DNA from: Anaerolinea sp.
GTDB taxonomy: Bacteria > Chloroflexota > Anaerolineae > Anaerolineales > Villigracilaceae
Assembly: GCA_020723805.1 (NCBI GenBank)
Contig: DYID01000012.1
Span: forward strand, 44,495 to 108,494
Length of the DNA: 64,000 nt
Direction of reading: 5' to 3'
Part shown: positions 48,763 through 57,204 of the stretch, in pieces
Numbering within the stretch: position 1 is the stretch's first letter
Layout of the letters: every line of letters starts with the position of its first letter
The notes under the pieces: generated by a model
What the model was told of the DNA's origin: nothing
What the model saw: the letters and a program-made list of their open reading frames with translations, nothing else
Database searches by the model: none
Program-made: the position numbers and the translations under genes

Positions 48763-49116
48763 ATGATTATGATCTCTGCACCTTCCAAAACCGACCTCCA
48801 AGCCAAACTATTCCGCGGCTTCGGCGATCCGTCTCGTCTGGGAATTCTCGATGCGCTACGCAATGGCCCACTCACGGTGAGCGAAATCGTCGAGGCGACC
48901 GGCCTCTCGCAGCCTAATGTCTCGAACCATCTGGGCTGTTTGCGCGACTGCGGCCTTGTGGTCGCTGAGCAGGAGGGCCGCTATGTCACCTATCATTTGA
49001 GCGATGATCGAGTGGGTGAACTGTTGGCTCTGGCTGAATCGCTTCTGGCGGATGTCGCGCGCGGGGTCTATGAATGTACTCGTTACAACATCCCGCGGAC
49101 AGAAAGTCGCAAGTAG
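48763..49116 (+). CDS. ArsR/SmtB family repressor, CmtR-like (Cd/Pb sensor)
   Basis: 117 residues with GAGGAAC upstream. Winged helix DPSRLGILDALRNGPLTVSEIVEATGLSQPNVSNHLGCLRDCGLVVAEQ (by pattern); the two Cys in GCLRDCG and the C-terminal Cys in VYECTRYN match the three ligands of mycobacterial CmtR, which senses Cd2+ and Pb2+. This differs from the alpha5-type repressor at 44372. First gene of the operon with lspA and the second ATPase. Confidence 0.9.
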   Translation: MIMISAPSKTDLQAKLFRGFGDPSRLGILDALRNGPLTVSEIVEATGLSQPNVSNHLGCLRDCGLVVAEQEGRYVTYHLSDDRVGELLALAESLLADVARGVYECTRYNIPRTESRK

Positions 49117-49118
49117 AT

Positions 49119-49619
49119 ATGAAACTGCAACTTCGTTTTCTCATTGCACTACTTATTGCTCTTGCAGTTGATGGGCTGACCAAAACCTGGGCCGAAAGGA
49201 CTCTGTCGCTTTATACCCCCATCCCTCTCATCGGACAATTCTTTCGTTTGACGTTGGGCTACAACACAGGTGTGGCATTTGGATTGTTCGCGAATGGCGG
49301 GATTGGACCACTGATACTCACGGGACTCATCATTATCGTCCTGGCAGTTTGGATGGTGCGCGCGCTGCGTGCGGGTGAGATTCCGCCTGTTGCAGCCTTT
49401 CCCATTGGGATGATTCTCGGTGGCGCAGTAGCCAACTTTGTAGATCGCCTACCCGATGGCCGCGTCACAGACTTTCTGGATATGGGCTGGAGCGCGGCTC
49501 GCTGGCCGACTTTCAACCTGGCAGATGGTTTTATCGTGCTCGGCGTCTCTCTCTTGATGCTGACAATTTCCAAACAAAGCCGCGATGATGCTCTTGTGGG
49601 TGAAGAATCTTTCACATGA
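49119..49619 (+). CDS. lspA: Signal peptidase II
   Basis: 166 residues, four membrane helices. Catalytic Asp pair seen in GGAVANFVDRLPDG and FNLADGFIVLG, with GYNTGVAFGLF earlier. LspA cleaves prolipoprotein signal peptides. The position directly behind a CmtR-like repressor and ahead of a P1B ATPase is that of PbrC/LspA homologues of lead-resistance operons. The start ATG lies two bases after the repressor stop. Confidence 0.92.
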   Translation: MKLQLRFLIALLIALAVDGLTKTWAERTLSLYTPIPLIGQFFRLTLGYNTGVAFGLFANGGIGPLILTGLIIIVLAVWMVRALRAGEIPPVAAFPIGMILGGAVANFVDRLPDGRVTDFLDMGWSAARWPTFNLADGFIVLGVSLLMLTISKQSRDDALVGEESFT

Positions 49620-49711
49620 CGGGGTCGAGAATGAAAGTGGGCCAAGTCCCGCCGATTGTTTGTTGGTTATCAAAACAATTTTACGATTTTATCTGATAAG
49701 GAGAATAGAAC

Positions 49712-50392
49712 ATGAACGATGATCGCACCAACTATATTCCTGCCCTGCGATATGAATGGCTGACTGGTCTCTATGACACTGTGATGGACAAGTTAATGCA
49801 TGAAACTGAGTTCAAGCAAGCTCTTGTTCGTCAGGCTCGGCTTGCTAAAAATCATCGCGTTCTGGATTTGGGTTGCGGAACAGCAACACTTACGCTCATC
49901 ATCAAGCAATCTTTCCCCAATACGGAAGTGACTGGCTTGGATGGTGATCCCAAGGCCCTTGGAATCGCGAAAGAGAAGATTTCCAGATCTGGTCTAAACA
50001 TTACTCTCGACGAAGGTATGGCATTTGATCTGCCATATCCCGACAACTCGTTTGATCGTGTGTTTTCTGGTTTGCTCTTCCATCACCTGACGCGTGAGGA
50101 TAAGGAGCGCACTTTAAAAGAAGTATATCGAGTCCTGCGACCTGGCGGTGAATTACATGTAGCAGACTGGGGAAAGGCAAATAGTGTGAAAATGCGGCTG
50201 GCTTTCTTTCTGGTGCAATTTTTGGACGGTTTCAGTACAACTTCTGACAACGTGAATGGGCTGCTGCCGGTGTTTTTTAACAAAGCTGATTTTCAGGATG
50301 TCACGGAGACGGCTCGATATGCAACGATTTTCGGCACTATGTCGCTGTACAAATCCAGAAAGCCCGCTCATTCGTTCATGACTGCTACATGA
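49712..50392 (+). CDS. Class I SAM-dependent methyltransferase
   Basis: 226 residues. SAM-binding motif HRVLDLGCGTATLTLIIKQSFP, then VTGLDGDPKAL, MAFDLPYPDNSFDRVFSGLLFHHL and VLRPGGELHVADWG, i.e. the UbiE/MenG-like subgroup. Substrate unknown; in arsenic loci similar enzymes methylate metalloids, but the Cys set of ArsM is absent. AAGGAGAATAG upstream. Confidence 0.85.
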   Translation: MNDDRTNYIPALRYEWLTGLYDTVMDKLMHETEFKQALVRQARLAKNHRVLDLGCGTATLTLIIKQSFPNTEVTGLDGDPKALGIAKEKISRSGLNITLDEGMAFDLPYPDNSFDRVFSGLLFHHLTREDKERTLKEVYRVLRPGGELHVADWGKANSVKMRLAFFLVQFLDGFSTTSDNVNGLLPVFFNKADFQDVTETARYATIFGTMSLYKSRKPAHSFMTAT

Positions 50393-50429
50393 AACGGACA
50401 GGACGTTTCTTGCCACGGAGATCAGCCCA

Positions 50430-51065
50430 ATGACATTCTACATTGTCATCAGTCTACTTCTAGTGGTTTTAGTGTTGGCGAACCTGTGGTGGCGGTGGGT
50501 AAGCCGTCGCCACTCCATGCCCTGTCCGACTTTCTTTGCCGGGGCATTGGAAAGCCCATTAATGAACTGGCTGATAAGCACACAGACAACCCTGGATCGC
50601 ATTGGGCTGCGACCGGGACAGCGCGTATTGGAAGTGGGCCCTGGCCCGGGCCGGCTGCTCATCCCTGCCGCCCGGCGAGTGCTGCCCGGCGGCGAAGTTA
50701 TCGGCTTGGACATCCAGCCTGGAATGATTGAACGGCTCAAAGCGCGTGCAGCACAGGCTGGCGTGTCGAACCTGACGCCAATCCTGGGCGATGCAACGCA
50801 ATCGCATTTTCCGCCAGATTATTTTGACGTGATTTATTTCTGCACCGTGTTGGGCGAAATCCCAGACCGGGCAGCAGCGCTGCATCAATGCCAAGCGGCG
50901 CTAAAACCCGGTGGTCTGCTTTCGATCACGGAAATCTTCCCCGACCCGCACTATCAATCGCGAACGACGGTGCAGCGGTTGGCAGAGTCGGTGGGCTTTC
51001 AACTGCAAGCCATACATGGATCATGGTACTTTTTCACGGCGAACTTTGTGAAAGCATATGTGTGA
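50430..51065 (+). CDS. Membrane-anchored SAM-dependent methyltransferase
   Basis: 211 residues. N-terminal membrane helix (about 3-20), then a class I methyltransferase: GQRVLEVGPGPGRLLIPAARRV, GLDIQPGMIERL, GDATQSHFPPDYFDVIYFCTVLGEI and LKPGGLLSITEIFPDP. Phospholipid-type methyltransferases look similar. Its 3' end directly abuts a fragment of an ICMT-like gene. Confidence 0.82.
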   Translation: MTFYIVISLLLVVLVLANLWWRWVSRRHSMPCPTFFAGALESPLMNWLISTQTTLDRIGLRPGQRVLEVGPGPGRLLIPAARRVLPGGEVIGLDIQPGMIERLKARAAQAGVSNLTPILGDATQSHFPPDYFDVIYFCTVLGEIPDRAAALHQCQAALKPGGLLSITEIFPDPHYQSRTTVQRLAESVGFQLQAIHGSWYFFTANFVKAYV

Positions 51066-51178
51066 TCGTTCTCCTCCGCATCCAGCGTGAAGAGCGCGCG
51101 ATGATCGAAAAATTCGGCGACGCGTATCGCGAGTATATGAAGAGGACGGGGCGCTTCTTGCCGCGAGTGATACGTTGA
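51062..51178 (+). pseudogene. 3' fragment of an ICMT-like methyltransferase gene
   Basis: VIVLLRIQREERAMIEKFGD and AYREYMKRTGRFLPRVIR, the C-terminal 38 residues of an ICMT-family protein, in a frame different from the preceding methyltransferase gene. The rest of the gene is absent, so a deletion has joined the two. Fragment overlaps the last codon of the upstream gene. Confidence 0.7.
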
Positions 51179-51246
51179 AAGGCGGCCATGTTCAACGGCC
51201 AATGATGTCGAAAGTTAAAACTCAAATTGGAAACAAGTCAGGAGAC

Positions 51247-52614
51247 ATGACTTTGAGCGAGAATACTCTACAGTTGTTGCTCGACGTGCGCAAAGCCAGA
51301 CAGCAAGGGCCGGCTACGATAAAGCAGCGGCAGCGCAAACGCCTTGCCGAGATGGTGGCCTATGCACGTGCCAACTCACCCTACTATCGCGAGCTTTACA
51401 AAGGCTTGCCTGAGCGGGTCGAGGATCCAACCTTGCTGCCGATCACCGACAAGAAGAAGCTGATGGCGCGTTTTGACGACTGGGTCACCGACCATGAGGT
51501 GACGCTTGAGAAGGCTCGTCACTTCGTTGAAAACCCCAATCTGTTCGGAAAGCAATTTTTGGGCAAGTACCTTGTAGTAACAACGTCTGGAACTACCGGG
51601 ACTCACGGTATCTTTCTTGCAGACAGGCGATCCCTTTCCGTGGTCGGGCCACTCTTCTTAAACATGTTGCACGCCTGGCTCGGTGTCCGCAACATCCTCC
51701 GGATCATCACCGCCGGCGGACGCATCGGATTAGTTCTTGCAATGGGCACTCCAACCGCCACCGGCGTCGGCATTAGTTACTTCGGTGCGCGGCTCGGCAG
51801 AATGTTATGTCCCCTGTCGGTACGCGCTCCCCTATCTGATCTTGTGGCTGAACTCAACACATTTCAGCCCCTCATTCTCGTAAGTTATGGGACTGTAATG
51901 AAATTGCTTGCCAACGAACAAGAATCCGGCCGTCTGCACATCAAGCCGGTACTGATTATCGTGACAGCTGAAGGACTGGCTCTGAACGAATATGACCGCA
52001 TTGCCAGTGTGTTCAACGCCAAAGTTGGTAATATGTATGCTTCCTCTGAGTGCCCTTTCATGAGTTATAGCTGCGAACACGGATGGCTGCACGTCAATAG
52101 CGACTGGGTGGTGCTCGAGCCGGTTGATGCTGACTACCAGCCTGTGCCGCCCGGTATACAATCGTACACGGTTCTCGTCAGCAACCTCGCCAACCGGGTG
52201 CAACCGATCCTGCGCTACGACCTCGGCGACAGCGTCCTGGAGCGCCCCGATCCTTGCCCGTGCGGGAACCCGCTGCCTGCGATCCGCGTGCAAGGTCGCG
52301 CCGCTGATATGCTTGTCTTTCCTACGGATCATGGTGAACGGATTACGGTTCCGCCGCTGCTGTTCGGCACCTCGATTTATCACATCCCAGGCATCGAGCA
52401 GTTCCAGGTCTTGCAGACCGCGCCGTTGAGCCTGCGCGTGCGCCTGCGCCTGGCACATGACTCCGAGCCGAATCGCGTGTGGGATGCGGTGCATACCGAG
52501 ATCACATGCCTGCTCGCCAACCATAAGCTCAATCACGTTACACTCGAGCACGCCGATGAACCGCCGGAGCAAACGCCAGGCGGCAAGTACCGCGAGGTAA
52601 TTTCGTTACGTTAA
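51247..52614 (+). CDS. Phenylacetate-CoA ligase/PaaK-like adenylate-forming enzyme
   Basis: 455 residues from the ATG at 51247 (AGGAGA upstream; ATG at 51202 or 51205 are alternatives). AMP-binding loop VVTTSGTTGTHGIF, YASSECPFMSYSC, RYDLGDSVLERPDPCPCG and IRVQGRAADML place it in the PaaK/CapK/coenzyme-F390-synthetase group. Such enzymes activate carboxylates as adenylates or CoA esters. Role in a metal locus unknown; lipid or wall modification together with the methyltransferases is conceivable. Confidence 0.8.
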   Translation: MTLSENTLQLLLDVRKARQQGPATIKQRQRKRLAEMVAYARANSPYYRELYKGLPERVEDPTLLPITDKKKLMARFDDWVTDHEVTLEKARHFVENPNLFGKQFLGKYLVVTTSGTTGTHGIFLADRRSLSVVGPLFLNMLHAWLGVRNILRIITAGGRIGLVLAMGTPTATGVGISYFGARLGRMLCPLSVRAPLSDLVAELNTFQPLILVSYGTVMKLLANEQESGRLHIKPVLIIVTAEGLALNEYDRIASVFNAKVGNMYASSECPFMSYSCEHGWLHVNSDWVVLEPVDADYQPVPPGIQSYTVLVSNLANRVQPILRYDLGDSVLERPDPCPCGNPLPAIRVQGRAADMLVFPTDHGERITVPPLLFGTSIYHIPGIEQFQVLQTAPLSLRVRLRLAHDSEPNRVWDAVHTEITCLLANHKLNHVTLEHADEPPEQTPGGKYREVISLR

Positions 52615-52670
52615 GTAGAGCACTTGTTGCTCCGTTAGATTTACACATTTACCTGCATAGGAGTAAACCA

Positions 52671-54797
52671 ATGAACACCAAACAACTCGAACTTCGTGTC
52701 GCCAACCTTGATTGCGAACATGACGCCGCCGCCATTGAGCGCGGCCTGCAAGGCTTTCCCGGCATTGCCGAACTGAAAATCTATCCTAAGTCCGCCAAGG
52801 TAGCGATCACATATGATCCTGCCTCCACCAAGCCCGAAGCGGTGAAAGAAAAACTGGAATCACTCGGCTTCCCTCCGCAGAAGGGGATGGAGATGGCAGA
52901 ACAACCAAAGCCCTGGCGTAACCCCAAGGTATTAACATCAGTTGCGTCAGGTGTGTTTCTGTTAATTGGCTGGTTACTTGGGCTGGCAGGTGTACCCGCA
53001 ATTTTCTCAACCGTCGTCTACATCGCGGCGATTCTGATTGGCGGATACTATTTCGGACGTGAAGCGATTGAAGAACTGATCTTCGAGCGTGAAATTGGCA
53101 TTGAGTTGCTAATGAGCACAGCGGCTGTCGTTGCTACGATCATGGGTCTGGCAGGCGAAGGCGCGATGCTGGTATTCCTCTATTCGATCAGCGAAGCTGC
53201 CGAAGGTTATACCGAAGAGAAAACGCGCGCTGCCATCAAGGCGTTGATGGATCTCGCACCAAAAGTTGCGCTTGTGCGCCGCGGTGGAGTCGAGCGCGAA
53301 ATCCCTGTGCAAGAACTGGAAGTTGGTGATGTGTTCATCGTCAAGCCAGGAGAGGCGATGGCAACGGATGGCGAGATTCTTGTTGGTGCTTCCAGTGTTA
53401 ATCAGGCGCCAGTCACCGGTGAAAGCGTGCCTGTGGAAAAACAGCCCGGCGATCCTGTGTTCGCCGGTAGCATCAACGGCGAGGGTGCGCTGGAAGTACG
53501 CGCCACCAAGACCTTTGCCGATAACACGATCAGCCGCATCATCCATATGGTTGAGGAAGCCCAGGAAAAGAAGGGCAAGAGCCAAAGGTTCATTGAAAGA
53601 TTCGGCGCGCGCTACAGCCCCGCTGTGCTTGCGATTGGAATTCTAATTGCGATTGTGCCGCCGCTATTTTTCAGCGCGGATTGGGTCACTTGGATTACGC
53701 GCGCAACTGTATTCATAGTGGCAGCCGCTCCATGCGCGCTCGTCATTTCCATCCCCATCACTTTGGTGGCTTCCTTGGGTACTGGCGCGCGGCAGGGAGT
53801 GCTCATCAAAGGCGGCGTGTATGTCGAGGAACTGGCGAAAGTCAAGGTAGTGGCGCTGGACAAAACCGGGACGCTGACCCGCGGCGAGCCGGAAGTGACG
53901 GATGTGGTTCTGCTGCGCCAGGACGCGGATCGAATGGCGAGCTCACAGCAGGAATTGCTGGCGTTGGCGGCGGGCATCGAGCGGCGCAGCGGCCACCCGC
54001 TGGCGCAAGCCATTGTCCGGTATGCGGAGGACCAGGGTATTCAGCCATCTGAATTGGCAGACTTCCGCTCACTGACCGGTGCCGGAGCTTCTGCCAGGCT
54101 CGACGGACGCACGATCTATGTCGGCAGTCCAGATATGTTCCACTCCCGCTTCAACGTTGCACTTGACAGCGTATGGGAAGATATCAACCAGCTTCAAAGC
54201 CAGGGCAAAACAGTGGTGGTGCTGGGTGATGAAGAAGCTCCCTGGGGCCTGATCGCCATCCGCGATAACATCCGTCCCAATGCGGCGAAGGCGATTGATG
54301 CCATCCACACGGCAGGTGTGGAAAAAGTGGTGATGCTGACGGGGGACAACGAACGTACTGCCCAGGCGATTGCGCGTGAACTGGGTATTGACGAAATCTA
54401 CGCTGATCTGAAACCGGAAGACAAAGTAACGAAGGTGCGCGAACTTGCTGAGTGTTACGGACACGTGGCGATGGTCGGCGATGGCGTGAATGACGCTCCT
54501 GCACTCGCTGAGGCAACAGTGGGAATTGCAATGGGTGCGGCGGGAACAGATGTGGCGCTCGAAACCGCTGACGTGGCATTGATGGCGGACGATCTCGAAA
54601 AATTGGCGTATGCGCTCAAGCTGGCAAAACGCAACCAATCGGTGGTGAACCAGAACCTGGCGCTGTCGGCCATCGTGATCGGCGCGCTAGTCATCGGCGC
54701 GATTGCAGGTGTCTTTTCATTGCCGATTGCGGTGCTGGGACACGAGATCAGCGAATTTATCGTCATTGGAAGTGGGTTGCGGATGTTACGCGCTTGA
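52671..54797 (+). CDS. P1B-type heavy-metal ATPase (Cd/Zn/Pb)
   Basis: 708 residues with AGGAGTAA upstream. N-terminal HMA domain whose CxxC is replaced by NLDCEHDAA (Cys15 only), then TGES, TM4 APCALVIS, DKTGT, GHPLAQ, GDGVNDAP, and a C-terminal HEISEFIVIGSGLRML. APC in place of CPC with a following LVIS resembles ZntA/CadA-type pumps (P1B-2). Exports Zn2+, Cd2+ or Pb2+. The CmtR-like repressor 4 kb upstream is the likely controller. Confidence 0.9.
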   Translation: MNTKQLELRVANLDCEHDAAAIERGLQGFPGIAELKIYPKSAKVAITYDPASTKPEAVKEKLESLGFPPQKGMEMAEQPKPWRNPKVLTSVASGVFLLIGWLLGLAGVPAIFSTVVYIAAILIGGYYFGREAIEELIFEREIGIELLMSTAAVVATIMGLAGEGAMLVFLYSISEAAEGYTEEKTRAAIKALMDLAPKVALVRRGGVEREIPVQELEVGDVFIVKPGEAMATDGEILVGASSVNQAPVTGESVPVEKQPGDPVFAGSINGEGALEVRATKTFADNTISRIIHMVEEAQEKKGKSQRFIERFGARYSPAVLAIGILIAIVPPLFFSADWVTWITRATVFIVAAAPCALVISIPITLVASLGTGARQGVLIKGGVYVEELAKVKVVALDKTGTLTRGEPEVTDVVLLRQDADRMASSQQELLALAAGIERRSGHPLAQAIVRYAEDQGIQPSELADFRSLTGAGASARLDGRTIYVGSPDMFHSRFNVALDSVWEDINQLQSQGKTVVVLGDEEAPWGLIAIRDNIRPNAAKAIDAIHTAGVEKVVMLTGDNERTAQAIARELGIDEIYADLKPEDKVTKVRELAECYGHVAMVGDGVNDAPALAEATVGIAMGAAGTDVALETADVALMADDLEKLAYALKLAKRNQSVVNQNLALSAIVIGALVIGAIAGVFSLPIAVLGHEISEFIVIGSGLRMLRA

Positions 54798-54809
54798 GGA
54801 GTTAGAGCA

Positions 54810-55574
54810 ATGGAGACAAGTACTTTAGAGGTCGTGAAACGTAAGAAATCTGGCGCAGTGATCGCCAATCGCATAGTTTATTGGTTGAGCCGGAATTGGT
54901 TACTAGTTTTTAGCCTGGTCTGGGGTCTTGTGATTGGGCTGCCTTGGCTCGCACCGGTGTTCATGAAGCTAGGCTGGACAGGCGCAGCAAAGTTAATTTA
55001 TCTGATTTATGCGCTGGAATGTCATCAACTTCCGGAGCGATCTTACTTTCTATTCGGGCCAAAGATGACCTATTCACTCGCAGAAATTCAAGCAGCCTGG
55101 CAGCCAACCAATAATCCGCTGATCTTGCGCCAGTTTTTGGGTAACCAGCAGATGGGCTGGAAAGTGGCCTGGTGTGAGCGAACTACGTGGTGGTATGGGA
55201 GCATATGGGTTACCGCGCTCACATATAGCTATATTCGTAGACGGTTACCCACCCTTACTTTTCGGGCCCTTCTCTTGTCAGCATTGCCTATGGCATTGGA
55301 TGGTGGCACGCACTTCATCAGTGACATTATTGACTTTGGCAACAGTTTCCGTGACAACAATGCCTGGCTTGCCACACTGACCAATCACATTTTCCCAGCC
55401 ACATTCTATGCAGGCGATGCATCAGGTTCTTTCAACTTGTGGATGCGGTTAATTACTGGCGTGATATTCGGAATCGGTATCGTTTGGTTCTCGTTTCCGC
55501 AAGTGGAAGTTACCATGAATGATCTAGCCCAAAGGATTGAACTCAAATTTCAGAAAGCGGGTCTACTTCTGTGA
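54810..55574 (+). CDS. DUF2085 multi-span membrane protein
   Basis: 254 residues, five or six membrane helices. The family motif ALECHQLPERSYFLFG and later WCERTTWWYGSIW, LPMALDGGTHFISD are visible. DUF2085 proteins are of unknown function; conserved Cys/His suggest metal or heme binding. 12 bases after the ATPase, last gene of the cargo. Confidence 0.88.
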   Translation: METSTLEVVKRKKSGAVIANRIVYWLSRNWLLVFSLVWGLVIGLPWLAPVFMKLGWTGAAKLIYLIYALECHQLPERSYFLFGPKMTYSLAEIQAAWQPTNNPLILRQFLGNQQMGWKVAWCERTTWWYGSIWVTALTYSYIRRRLPTLTFRALLLSALPMALDGGTHFISDIIDFGNSFRDNNAWLATLTNHIFPATFYAGDASGSFNLWMRLITGVIFGIGIVWFSFPQVEVTMNDLAQRIELKFQKAGLLL

Positions 55575-55723
55575 TCGTTGCAGCAACACAATCGCCGATA
55601 TTGTCATCATAGAAATTCAGCGAGATTGTTGAAGCAGGAATAGAAACCAGGCATTTAGAAGTACATAAACTTTCATACGTAAACGACACACCACAACCTC
55701 CCCCAGGCGCGAATCAATATATT

Positions 55724-55757
55724 TCGGCTGGCAGAAACTTCTGTCAGCCGATTTTTT
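55724..55757 (+). terminator. Hairpin-terminator directly ahead of the pilin gene (element leader 3)
   Basis: TCGGCTGGCAG and CTGTCAGCCGA (one G-U pair) form an 11-bp stem with a 6-nt loop, followed by six T, then AAAGGAG and the pilin ATG at 55777. It may end cargo transcription or act as an attenuator as in leaders 1 and 2; CCGTA boxes are absent here. The gap 55575-55723 holds nothing else I can support. Confidence 0.65.
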
Positions 55758-55776
55758 ATTTCAAAAAGGAGATTCC

Positions 55777-55956
55777 ATGTTCACTTTGTTCAAACGTTTC
55801 GTCCGCGAAGAGGATGGTCAGGACTTTGCCGAATACGCCCTGATCCTGGGCGCCATCGGTGTGGTCGCGATTGCCGTGATCGCCCGCTATCGCAACGAAC
55901 TGATCGCCGCCTTCGAAGCCGGCATCGAAGCCCTGCGCATGGCGCGAGGCGGATAG
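55777..55956 (+). CDS. Flp/Fap type pilin
   Basis: 59 residues: MFTLFKRFVREEDGQDFAEY followed by ALILGAIGVVAIAVIARYRN and a short helical tail. The pattern (charged start, G-Q-D-F-A-E-Y before a hydrophobic helix) is the Flp pilin prepilin-peptidase site G/xxxxEY and helix. Flp pilins polymerise to Tad pili for adhesion. AAAGGAG is placed ideally. First gene of a four-gene pilus series. Confidence 0.85.
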   Translation: MFTLFKRFVREEDGQDFAEYALILGAIGVVAIAVIARYRNELIAAFEAGIEALRMARGG

Positions 55957-55958
55957 AG

Positions 55959-56351
55959 ATGTTCCGCTGGAAGGAAAAGGGGCAAACGATGGCAGAGTTC
56001 GCCCTGGTCATGCCGATTCTAATTCTGCTTATGTTCGGCATGACCTTTGCCGCGTTCTATGCCTTCCGTTCCGCCTCCACGGATTGGGGCGTGTTCATCA
56101 CGGGTGTCGCTTCCGGTTCATACAACACACCGGCGACCGAACATGCCCGTGACAATGTCTTATGGCCCGATCTCGCGGACCGGATCAATGCCGGGCAGAC
56201 CGGTCCGCGTCAGGTGCGTTCGTTGATCAGTGTGGAGGACTCACGGGATTGGATCTTTGGCATTCGCCTGATCGAAGCGCAACGGGCCGAGACCAACTTT
56301 CGCCTTTGGCGCTTCTATCCCGGCCCGCCCCCTGCTGGAGGGTTCGAATGA
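55959..56351 (+). CDS. TadE-like pilus protein
   Basis: 130 residues: KEKGQTMAEFALVMPILILLMFGMTFAAFYAFRS is the TadE-type N-terminal helix with the G-Q-T/E prepilin-like site; the rest is a small outside domain. Pseudopilins TadE and TadF prime or support the Tad pilus. Two bases after the pilin stop; overlaps the next gene (ATGA). Confidence 0.82.
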   Translation: MFRWKEKGQTMAEFALVMPILILLMFGMTFAAFYAFRSASTDWGVFITGVASGSYNTPATEHARDNVLWPDLADRINAGQTGPRQVRSLISVEDSRDWIFGIRLIEAQRAETNFRLWRFYPGPPPAGGFE

Positions 56352-56776
56352 AAACCCCGTACCGAAAAGGCGAACGCGGACAAGCCTTGGCAGAAACGGC
56401 TTTGTTCGCAATGCTGGCAGTCATTATGGCATTCGGTTTGCTGGCATGGATCCCAACGCATCGGGCTCGCACCGCGGCGACTGCAGCTGCCTATGCCTGT
56501 TCACAGTTCCTGTCGCAATCGCCTGATCCCGCACGCGCCCGAAATAATGCGGTGAATGTCGCCTGGCAAACCCTGAATGCGGATTGGTCCGCATCAGCGG
56601 GCGTGCAATATCGGGTGCAGGTCTCGCCGCCCAGTGGACCGGGAGAGCCGGGTCAGTGTCTGGTCTCGTTTCAAGCGCCGACCTTGTTCGACGGTCTACT
56701 GAGTTTGAGTGAAAGCGGATGGAACAGTGAGTGGTTCATCTCGCGCTCGGAGACCTGGAAGGCAAAGTGGCGATGA
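56348..56776 (+). CDS. TadE/TadG-like pseudopilin
   Basis: 142 residues: ERGQALAETALFAMLAVIMAFGLLAW is the membrane helix with the GQALAE motif, then a soluble domain with GVQYRVQVSPPSGPGEPGQC. Chosen start overlaps the previous stop. Third gene of the pilus series, ATGA overlap with the next. Confidence 0.72.
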   Translation: MKTPYRKGERGQALAETALFAMLAVIMAFGLLAWIPTHRARTAATAAAYACSQFLSQSPDPARARNNAVNVAWQTLNADWSASAGVQYRVQVSPPSGPGEPGQCLVSFQAPTLFDGLLSLSESGWNSEWFISRSETWKAKWR

Positions 56777-57189
56777 AGATCAAACTCAAAGAACGCGGAC
56801 AATCTGTCGCCTTGTTCGCCATCCTGATGCCCATCATGTCGCTCTTTCTGTTGGGCATCCTCGATTACATGGTGACCAATGCGCGCGTGATGGAGACCGT
56901 GGCAGCCGCTGACCTTGCCGCCCATGCCGGCGCACAGGAGATCACAGTCTTGCCGGATGGGACGATCACTGCAACCACTGCCGGCAACGGAATTGCCGCT
57001 GCCTACTTCAATTCACAGCGACCGGGGTCCGCACACCTCAACTCCGTTTCCTGTGGGCGACATCAAGGGCGTCCAGCCTGCTATGTCACTGCTCAAGTTC
57101 AATCGGCGGGGTACTTGTTCCCCGCCCGCTGGGTGACCGTGCGCGCCATTGGATATCTGGCGCATGGCGTGACCCGCGAAGATCAATAA
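56773..57189 (+). CDS. TadG-like membrane protein (Flp pilus assembly type)
   Basis: 138 residues: ERGQSVALFAILMPIMSLFLLGILDYMVTNARV is the anchor typical of TadG/TadE N-termini, with AAADLAAHAGAQEI after it; the outside part has a Cys pair (SCGRHQGRPACY). Starts in an ATGA overlap. Short compared with true TadG, which carries a long VWA domain. Confidence 0.7.
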   Translation: MKIKLKERGQSVALFAILMPIMSLFLLGILDYMVTNARVMETVAAADLAAHAGAQEITVLPDGTITATTAGNGIAAAYFNSQRPGSAHLNSVSCGRHQGRPACYVTAQVQSAGYLFPARWVTVRAIGYLAHGVTREDQ

Positions 57190-57204
57190 TTTTTTTGGAG
57201 AAGA

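Larger units (their letters stand above)
30250..55600. other. Metal-resistance cargo region
   Basis: About 25 kb of copper, cadmium/lead/zinc and iron or manganese-type genes, flanked on both sides by same-strand genes of the element (TadC/LCP at left, Flp pilin/TadE at right). Its genes run in both directions and contain deletion scars, unlike the tightly overlapping element operons. I saw no insertion sequence or direct repeat at its borders. Confidence 0.6.

Noticed and set aside
49712..50392. Arsenite methyltransferase
   Set aside because: SAM motifs are general, and the conserved Cys residues of ArsM are absent.
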